This document shows, piece by piece, positions 6,229 through 11,450 of a DNA stretch of 11,450 nt. The stretch covers positions 1 to 11,450 of the forward strand of contig JAEXCG010000003.1 of the NCBI GenBank assembly GCA_023402355.1, written 5' to 3'. Position 1 is the first letter of the stretch. Each line of letters begins with the position of its first letter. Made by a program: the position numbers and the translations under genes. The notes under the pieces are model-generated. The model saw only the letters and a program-made list of their open reading frames with translations, was not told the origin of the DNA and made no database searches. This DNA is from Bacillota bacterium. Its GTDB lineage: Bacteria > Bacillota > Clostridia > Christensenellales > Aristaeellaceae.

Positions 6229-6930
6229 ATGAGCTATATCTCCTTCGAGCACGTCTGCAAGCACTATCAGGTCGGGGATACCGTCGTCAAAGCGGTGGAC
6301 GACGTGAGCTTTGAAATCGAAAAAGGGGACTTCTGCGTGGTGCTGGGCCCGTCGGGCGCGGGCAAGACCACGATTCTCAACCTGCTCGGCGGCATGGACA
6401 AGGCGACCGGCGGCACGATCACCGTCGGCGGCAAGGTCGTGACCGCGCTCAACGGCGCGGACCGCACGGACTACCGGCGCACGGACGTGGGCTTCGTCTT
6501 TCAGTTTTACAACCTGATGCCCAGCCTGACGGCGCTGGAAAACGTGGAGCTCGCCCGCCAGGTCTGCAAGGACGCGCTCGACCCGCGCGAGGTGATGGAG
6601 CAGGTCGGCCTGGGCGAGCGGCTGGACAACTTTCCGGCGCAGCTCTCCGGCGGCGAGCAGCAGCGCGTCTCCATCGCGCGGGCGCTGTGCAAGAACCCCG
6701 CGCTGCTGCTGTGCGACGAGCCCACCGGCGCGCTCGACTCCGTGACCGGCGTGCAGGTGCTTCGCCTGCTCACGCAGATCAGCCGCGCGCACGGCGCGAC
6801 CGTCGTCGTCATCACGCACAACGCCTCCATCGCGCCGCTGGGCACGCGCGTGGTGCGCGTCAAAAACGGCGGGATCGAGTCCGTCACGCTCTGCGAGCAT
6901 CCCGCCTCCGTGGAGGAGATCGCATGGTAA
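6229..6930 (+). CDS. ABC transporter ATP-binding protein (MacB/LolD-type)
   Basis: A 233-residue nucleotide-binding subunit with every standard motif: Walker A GPSGAGKTT (40-48), Q-loop FQFYNLMP (91-98), signature LSGGEQQR (139-146), Walker B LLLCDEP with catalytic Glu 164, D-loop GALD (167-170) and H-loop His 197 in ITHN. The VFQFYNLMPSLTALENVELA stretch is characteristic of the ATPases that pair with FtsX-fold (type VII) permeases such as MacB, LolCDE and YknYZ. It should power conformational change of the permease encoded next, not classical channel transport. AGGAGG at 6218-6223 fixes the start at 6229; the frame is open back to 6109, but that ATG lies upstream of the -10 box. The stop overlaps the permease start by 7 nt. 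Confidence 0.95.
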   Translation: MSYISFEHVCKHYQVGDTVVKAVDDVSFEIEKGDFCVVLGPSGAGKTTILNLLGGMDKATGGTITVGGKVVTALNGADRTDYRRTDVGFVFQFYNLMPSLTALENVELARQVCKDALDPREVMEQVGLGERLDNFPAQLSGGEQQRVSIARALCKNPALLLCDEPTGALDSVTGVQVLRLLTQISRAHGATVVVITHNASIAPLGTRVVRVKNGGIESVTLCEHPASVEEIAW

Positions 6931-9230
6931 AAAACGTCCTGAACCGAAAGCTCGTGCGGGACATGCGGCGCTCCGGCATGCAGTTTCTCGCGCTCATCCT
7001 GCTGTGCGTGCTGGGCACGTTCCTCTTTTCGGGCATCGACGGCATCGCGCAGATGGCGGCCGCCACCACGGACCGCTACTTTTCGGAAAACCGCCTCGCC
7101 GACCTCTGGGTGACGCTTGAAAGCGCCGACCGCTCCGCGCTCGCGAGCATCCGCGCCATCCCCGGCGTCGAGGAGGCCATCGCCCGCTTCTCGCTCGACA
7201 TGGAGACCACGCTGCCCGGCGAGCCCACGCTGAACGTCACCGCCTACGACGGGCCGATGACCCTCAACGTGCCCATCGTGGAATCGGGCGAGGCGCTCAG
7301 CGAAAGCGACCTGCGCGGCTGCCTCGTGCAGGCGGGCTTTGCGAAGGCCAACGGCCTTGCCGTGGGCGACCGGCTGACCGTGCGCCTAAACGAGGCGGAT
7401 TACCCGCTCTTCGTGCGCGGCATCGTCTACAGCCCGGAGTTCATCAGCGTGTCCAACGGCATCGCGGCCAATCCCAGCGAGTACGGCTACATCCTCGTGA
7501 ACGCGCGCGCCTTTTCGCAGGTGCCGCTGACGCAGGTCGTGGTTCGCCTATCGCCGGACGCGGACGAGGATGCGGTGCGAAAGGCGCTGCAAAAGGCGCT
7601 GCCCGAGGCCTTCGTCGTCGATCGCAGCGCGCACCGCAGCACCGCGGCCGCGCTGGACAACGTCACCATGTTCCGCGCGCTCTCCATCGTCTTCCCGCTG
7701 GCGGCCTTCGTGGTCTCCGCCCTGATCGTCATGACCACGCTGACCCGCATGATCGACAACCAGCGCATGCAGATCGGCACCCTGCGCGCGCTGGGCTTTT
7801 CCGCCGGGAAGATTCAGCGCCACTACGTCTCCTACGCCCTCTGGCCCTCGCTCGTCGGCTCCGTGCTGGGCGCGGTGGTCGGCCACCTGACGCTGCCGCC
7901 CCTCGTATGGGACCTGCTGATCGGCCAGAACGAATACCCCTATCGCGTGGAGCCGCCGATCTCGCTCGCCGCGTGGTTCATGGTCGGCGTGTCCGTGGCG
8001 ACCAGCGCGCTGATCTGCCTGTGGGCCTACCGGCAGGCCGCGAAGGAAACCGCCGCCGCGCTGCTTCGGCCCAAGCCGCCCAAGTCGGGCAAGCGCATCC
8101 TGCTCGAGCGCGTCACGCCCCTGTGGCGGCGCATGGGCTTCAACCGCAAGATGGTCGTTCGCAACCTCATGCGCAGCAAGATGCGCTCCATGATGTCCTG
8201 CGTGGGCCTGCTGTGCTGCAACGCCCTCCTCATCGCCTCGATGGGGCTTCAGGACTCGGTCGTCGCCACAGCGCGAAACCACTACGGCCGCGCCCTGGAC
8301 TACGACGTGCGCGCGAACCTGAACGGCCAGGCGGGCGAGGCGGAGGCGTACAGGAGCCGCCTGGAGGCCGAGGCCGTGGAGTGCGTCATGGAACGAAGCG
8401 CGAGCGTCTCCTTCGAGGGGAAGAGCCGCACCACGCTCGTCACCGTCGTGGAGGACGGCCAGCGGATGCTGCGCCTGGGCGAGGGCGAAACCCTCGTCGA
8501 CTTCGCGCCCGGCGCGGCGGCCCTGACGGAAAAGCTCGCCCGGCTGCTCGGCGTGCAGGTGGGGGACGACGTCACGTTCCAGCTCCCCGGCGACGACCGG
8601 ACGTTCACCCTGCCCGTCGCGCAGGTCGTGTACAACAACTTTGCGCAGGGCGCGTACATGACGCGCTCGACCTGGGAATCGCTGCGCAAGGGCGCGTTCG
8701 TGCCCACGGCCGTCGAGCTGCGCGGCCCGACGCCCGCTTGCCTGGCGCGCCTTGAGGACATGGACGAGGTGGACGACATCGACTACACCGCCGACCAGGT
8801 GGACGAGGCGCTCGTCGCGCTGGACATGGTCTCCTCCATCTTCGTGCTGCTGATGTTCATCGCGCTGGCACTGGCTTTCGTCATCTGCTACAACATGGGC
8901 CTCATCAACTTCGCGGAGCGCACGCGCGAGTACGCGACGCTCAAGGTGCTGGGGTACCATCAAAAGGAGATCCGAAAGCTGATTTTGCAGGAGAACACGA
9001 TCCTCACCGTGCTCGCCCTCGCGCTCTCCATCGCGCCGGGCCTCGGGCTCACCAGCGTCATCCTCACCGTGTGCGAGACGGACACCGTGCGCTACGTCAG
9101 CCAGGTCGCCCCGCAGTCCGTCGCCGTCAGCTGCGTCATCACCTACGTCTTCTCCGTGCTCATTCAGCGCCTGCTGGTGCTCAAGGTGCGCTCGATCGTC
9201 ATGGTCGAGGCGCTCAAGTCCGTCGAATGA
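6924..9230 (+). CDS. FtsX-like ABC transporter permease, fused double-unit form
   Basis: A 768-residue membrane protein with about eight membrane segments in a repeated 1+3 pattern: about 18-38, then 252-272, 303-325, 348-368; and about 425-442, then 634-655, 692-715, 730-750. Two large extracytoplasmic domains (about 39-250 and 443-632) lie in the gaps. Both halves hold the FtsX signature before a membrane helix: RMIDNQRMQIGTLRALGFSA (275-294) and INFAERTREYATLKVLGYHQ (661-680). It is thus an internally duplicated pseudo-dimer, unlike the four-helix MacB/YknZ permeases that dimerise. The start at 6924 has GGAGGAG upstream and overlaps the ATPase gene. The adaptor-like protein follows 40 nt later. 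Likely substrates of such systems are peptides, lipids or toxic amphiphiles, but nothing here specifies which. Confidence 0.93.
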   Translation: MVKNVLNRKLVRDMRRSGMQFLALILLCVLGTFLFSGIDGIAQMAAATTDRYFSENRLADLWVTLESADRSALASIRAIPGVEEAIARFSLDMETTLPGEPTLNVTAYDGPMTLNVPIVESGEALSESDLRGCLVQAGFAKANGLAVGDRLTVRLNEADYPLFVRGIVYSPEFISVSNGIAANPSEYGYILVNARAFSQVPLTQVVVRLSPDADEDAVRKALQKALPEAFVVDRSAHRSTAAALDNVTMFRALSIVFPLAAFVVSALIVMTTLTRMIDNQRMQIGTLRALGFSAGKIQRHYVSYALWPSLVGSVLGAVVGHLTLPPLVWDLLIGQNEYPYRVEPPISLAAWFMVGVSVATSALICLWAYRQAAKETAAALLRPKPPKSGKRILLERVTPLWRRMGFNRKMVVRNLMRSKMRSMMSCVGLLCCNALLIASMGLQDSVVATARNHYGRALDYDVRANLNGQAGEAEAYRSRLEAEAVECVMERSASVSFEGKSRTTLVTVVEDGQRMLRLGEGETLVDFAPGAAALTEKLARLLGVQVGDDVTFQLPGDDRTFTLPVAQVVYNNFAQGAYMTRSTWESLRKGAFVPTAVELRGPTPACLARLEDMDEVDDIDYTADQVDEALVALDMVSSIFVLLMFIALALAFVICYNMGLINFAERTREYATLKVLGYHQKEIRKLILQENTILTVLALALSIAPGLGLTSVILTVCETDTVRYVSQVAPQSVAVSCVITYVFSVLIQRLLVLKVRSIVMVEALKSVE

Positions 9231-9270
9231 GGCGTGCGCTCCATTTTTCGCCGAAAGGAAGGAACCGTCC

Positions 9271-10329
9271 ATGAAAAAGCTGCTTCTCCCGCTGCTCCTC
9301 TGCCTCCTTCTCGCCTGCCCCGCGCTCGCGGAGGACACGCCCGCCGCGCCCCTTGGCGGCAGCGTCAACGCCGCCGTCGTCGCGCCCGAGACCTTCTGCG
9401 TCACCGCCCCCTTTTCGGGCACGCTGCTGCCCTTTTCCCTCTCGCAGGGGGACCGCGTCAGCGCGGGCGAGGCGCTCTTCGAGCTCGACACCGTCAAGGT
9501 CTACGCCGCGCAGAGCGGCACGCTCGCGGCGCTGTTCGCGGGGCCCGGCGACGACGCGGCCGCCGTCACGGAGCGCTACGGCGCGCTCGCCGTCATCGAG
9601 CCGGATAAGCCGCTCTACGTCGCCGCCTCCACCGCCAACGCCTACGACGACAGCGACAACAAGTACCTGCACGCGGGCGAAACGCTCTACCTCAAGAGTG
9701 GGAACGACAAGGGCACAGGCCGCGTCACCGGCGTGCAGGAAAGCAACTACACCGTCGAAATTCTGACCGGCGACTTCGACCCCGGCGACACGATCAAGTG
9801 CTACCGCGAGAGCGGCTACGCCTCGGACAGCGTGACCGGATCGGGCAAGGCGCGCCGCTACCCGGACACGTCCGTCGCCGCGAGCGGCCGCGTGCTGCGC
9901 GTGCACAAGGCGGAGGGCGACGCGGTGCGCGCGGGCGACCTGCTGTTCGAGCTGATCGACGCCGCGAGCGCGCCCGCGACCGACACGTGCGCCGTCAGCG
10001 CCGGGGCCTCCGGCGCGGTGAGCTCCGTGGACGTCGTTCCCGGCGCCACGGTCTATCAGGGCCAGCTTCTCTGCCGCATCTCCGACCTCTCCCGCCTGGA
10101 GCTGAGCGCGGAGATGGACGAGGTCTACCTCTCCGGCGTGCAGGTGGGCGACACCCTGACCTTTGAGCTGGACGCCTTCCCCGGGGAGCAGATGAAGGGC
10201 ACGGTCACGCAGATTCGGCCGCTGGGCACGACCAAGCAAAACGCCGCCTACTACGACGTGCGCGTCAGCCTGCCCGAAAACCGCGACCTGCTGCCGGGCA
10301 TGAGCGCGACCGTGTACGTCGGAGCGTAA
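9271..10329 (+). CDS. Membrane-fusion/periplasmic-adaptor-like (HlyD/MacA-type) protein
   Basis: A 352-residue exported protein. The signal sequence MKKLLLPLLLCLLLACPALA ends in ALA-ED (signal peptidase I); LLAC at 13-16 is a weak lipobox, so lipid anchoring is possible. It has lipoyl-like motifs at about 42-75 (TAPFSGTLLPFSLSQGDRVS) and again at about 202-275 (AASGRVLRVHKAEGDAVRAG; SAGASGAVSSVDVVPGATVY), then a beta-barrel-like part (SRLELSAEMDEVYLSGVQVG) and ENRDLLPGMSATVYV, the typical end of MacA-like adaptors. No long coiled-coil hairpin is evident. It is the last gene of the ABC operon, 40 nt after the permease, with AAGGAAGGAA upstream of the ATG. Its partner role fits the YknX/MacA type, where the adaptor assists an FtsX-fold transporter without an outer-membrane channel. 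Confidence 0.88.
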   Translation: MKKLLLPLLLCLLLACPALAEDTPAAPLGGSVNAAVVAPETFCVTAPFSGTLLPFSLSQGDRVSAGEALFELDTVKVYAAQSGTLAALFAGPGDDAAAVTERYGALAVIEPDKPLYVAASTANAYDDSDNKYLHAGETLYLKSGNDKGTGRVTGVQESNYTVEILTGDFDPGDTIKCYRESGYASDSVTGSGKARRYPDTSVAASGRVLRVHKAEGDAVRAGDLLFELIDAASAPATDTCAVSAGASGAVSSVDVVPGATVYQGQLLCRISDLSRLELSAEMDEVYLSGVQVGDTLTFELDAFPGEQMKGTVTQIRPLGTTKQNAAYYDVRVSLPENRDLLPGMSATVYVGA

Positions 10330-10345
10330 GAAAGCGCGCCGCGCG

Positions 10346-10384
10346 CAAAACGCCTGAAGGACGTGTTGTCCTTCAGGCGCTTTG
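10346..10384. terminator. Bidirectional intrinsic terminator
   Basis: A perfect 12-bp stem CGCCTGAAGGAC/GTCCTTCAGGCG (10351-10362 and 10368-10379) with loop GTGTT. It is flanked by CAAAA on the left and CTTTG, then TGTTTG, on the right, so T-rich tracts follow the stem in both directions. It lies 17 nt after the adaptor stop and 25 nt from the stop of the convergent XRE gene, and serves both. The palindromic GCGCGCCGCGCGC at 10334-10346 adjoins it. Confidence 0.88.
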
Positions 10385-10408
10385 TGTTTGCTTCGCGTCT
10401 TTGCCGCC

Positions 10409-11152
10409 TCAGCCGAGGCTCGTAAACAGGTTGGCCCGGCCCACGCCGTTTGCGTGGACGTACACGTCCATGTACTCCAGGCCGTCCCTTCGATAGACCC
10501 GCTCAAAGCAGGGCAGGACGGTGTCGGACGTGTTTTCCTTGAAGCCGCTGCCGTTCAGGTAATCCAGCAGGAGCTTATAGGCGTGCGGAATCCGCTCGAA
10601 GGCCGCCTTGAACGGATCGCGGATGGAGATGACGGCGTACACGGCGTCGTCCTGACGGGCGATCTCCGCTCCGCCGCACGCGGGCTCAAAGCCGTCCGGC
10701 AAAATGCAGGCGAGCGCGTAGCCGCGCAGGCCGAAGCGGTTCTTCTGCTCCGCGGAGACGAAGGGGAAGTCCCAGCCGATCCGCTCCCCCGCGTAGCCGG
10801 GGAAGCCGTCAAGCCCGCTGCGGCGCGCCCAGGCGTCCATGCAGGCGCTCACGTCATCCTCCGGGTTGGGGCTGATGACGACGTAGCGCGCCATGCGGAA
10901 CGCCTTCACCGTCTCCAGCCGTATGTCCGAATACGCGTCGTGCCGGGCCGCCATGTCCTCGCGCAGCAGCGCGTCCAGCTTGCAGGAAAAGACGCCGCAC
11001 AGCTCGATCAGCTTGCCCACCTCCGGGTAGGCCTCGTCCGCCTCCCACTTGGACACGGTCTGGCGGGATACGCCCATGCGCTCCGCAAGCTTTTCCTGCG
11101 TCATGCCGCCGTGCATCCTGCGCAGATACTGTAAATTCGCACCGAATGACAT
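10409..11152 (-). CDS. XRE-family regulator with C-terminal GyrI-like effector-binding domain
   Basis: A 247-residue protein. Residues 5-60 form a Cro/C1-type helix-turn-helix, with MTQEKLAERMGVSRQTVSKW the recognition core and EADEAYPEVGKLIELCGVFS completing the domain. Residues about 79-245 match the GyrI-like/AraC effector-binding fold by pattern: repeated strand-helix units, FERIPHAYKLLLDYLNGSGF before the last strands, and the terminal LEYMDVYVHA strand. Such domains bind small, often cationic amphipathic or drug-like compounds. The domain call is by eye. The start at 11152 has GAGGGGG upstream and a near-consensus promoter. It is monocistronic as far as visible and convergent with the ABC operon. 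It could sense a related compound, but no shared operator was found. Confidence 0.85.
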   Translation of the reverse strand: MSFGANLQYLRRMHGGMTQEKLAERMGVSRQTVSKWEADEAYPEVGKLIELCGVFSCKLDALLREDMAARHDAYSDIRLETVKAFRMARYVVISPNPEDDVSACMDAWARRSGLDGFPGYAGERIGWDFPFVSAEQKNRFGLRGYALACILPDGFEPACGGAEIARQDDAVYAVISIRDPFKAAFERIPHAYKLLLDYLNGSGFKENTSDTVLPCFERVYRRDGLEYMDVYVHANGVGRANLFTSLG

Positions 11153-11188
11153 CCTGTAGCGCCCCCTCGTTTCAGCGATCTATCCGGC

Positions 11189-11217
11189 ATTATAGCAGGC
11201 GGCGCGTCCGCTGTCCA
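11189..11217 (-). promoter_or_regulatory. Sigma-A promoter of the XRE regulator gene
   Basis: Read on the minus strand: TGGACA (11217-11212), a 17-bp spacer and a perfect TATAAT (11194-11189). The base pattern TGC immediately before gives an extended -10, TGCTATAAT. Transcription should begin near 11182, leaving a leader of about 30 nt that includes the GAGGGGG ribosome site. The -35 box lies only a few bases from the edge of repeat array B. Confidence 0.8.
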
Positions 11218-11221
11218 TCAA

Positions 11222-11450
11222 CCGCAGATTGCGCTTTCGCGCCGCCTTGCCGTGCCGTGGTTGCGGCGGGCGGCGGGCAGTGCCCGCTTCCTTCTCCGAA
11301 CAGCTGCTTCCGCTCCACGCGTTCGCGCACGCGGCCGCGATTTAAGCTTTCGCAAGGGCGGGCGGCGGGCGGTGCCCGCTTCCTTCTCCGAACGGCTGCG
11401 TCTGCTCCGCGCGTTCATGCACGCGGCCGCGATTTTAGCTTTCGCAAGGG
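11222..11450 (+). repeat. Tandem array B: 92-bp repeat related to array A, runs off right edge
   Basis: Two hairpin-bearing copies are visible. Hairpins GCGGGC-AGT-GCCCGC (11273-11287) and GCGGGC-GGT-GCCCGC (11365-11379) are 92 bp apart; CTCCGAAC recurs at 11294 and 11386, and the palindrome CGCGGCCGCG at 11330-11339 and 11422-11431, followed by GATTTAAGCTTTCGC or GATTTTAGCTTTCGC. The leftmost unit (11222-11272) is degenerate, with about 20 extra bases after GCGCTTTCGC. The order of elements matches array A (hairpin, CCGAAC, GC-rich spacer, palindrome, TTA-containing stretch) in the same orientation, but sequences between landmarks have diverged. No gene is credible here; the region is upstream of the XRE promoter. 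Confidence 0.85.

Noticed and set aside
7548..9497. 649-codon open frame antisense to the permease gene
   Set aside because: Long antisense frames are common opposite high-GC genes; its translation is histidine/arginine/glutamine-rich with no domain, while the plus strand encodes a complete FtsX permease.
9214..10506. 430-codon open frame antisense to the adaptor gene
   Set aside because: Low-complexity valine/arginine/alanine-rich translation, and it reads through the 10346-10384 terminator; the plus strand carries a signal peptide and lipoyl-like motifs.
10382..11134. 250-codon open frame antisense to the XRE gene
   Set aside because: Starts in the terminator region and has no motif; the minus strand has a clear helix-turn-helix, promoter and ribosome site.

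Overview
This window looks like chromosomal DNA from a high-GC member of the Bacillota (Clostridia, gut-anaerobe type). Genes carry Bacillota-style Shine-Dalgarno sequences (AGGAGG, AAGGGGG), promoters include extended -10 forms (TGnTATAAT), and regulators are ECF sigma/membrane anti-sigma pairs, TetR and XRE proteins. No rRNA, tRNA, insertion sequence or CRISPR array was seen. The genus assignment is inference only.

Left third (1-4924): two divergent ECF sigma modules. On the minus strand lie a sigma factor (1186-1653), a single-pass anti-sigma protein (98-1189, 4-nt overlap) and the start of a signal-peptide protein leaving the window (1-95). On the plus strand lie a lower-GC gene of unknown function (1835-2485), a second ECF sigma factor (2533-3081) and a large single-pass anti-sigma protein (3074-4924). 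The exported part of the large protein is built from four related segments, apparently from duplication of a two-segment block.

Middle (4925-5453): no gene. It holds five copies of a 92-93 bp GC-rich tandem repeat and then a strong hairpin between convergent genes. A related 92-bp array lies at the right end (about 11222-11450) and runs off the window. All seven copies, in both arrays, carry a small hairpin whose stem is kept (GCGGGC/GCCCGC, one mismatch in the first copy) while the loop varies. Most also carry the 10-bp palindrome CGCGGCCGCG. This repeat family is the least explained structure here.

Right half (5454-10384): an export module. A TetR-type repressor (5454-5996, minus) is divergent from an ABC ATPase (6229-6930), a fused FtsX-type permease (6924-9230) and a membrane-fusion/adaptor-like protein (9271-10329). 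A perfect inverted repeat (6089-6106) overlaps the -35 box of the ABC promoter, so a ligand-relieved efflux circuit is the simplest reading. A bidirectional terminator (10346-10384) separates this operon from a convergent XRE regulator with a GyrI-like ligand-binding domain (10409-11152), which has its own near-consensus promoter. Overall the window is rich in envelope or small-molecule sensing: two sigma/anti-sigma switches, one repressor-controlled transporter and one one-component regulator.
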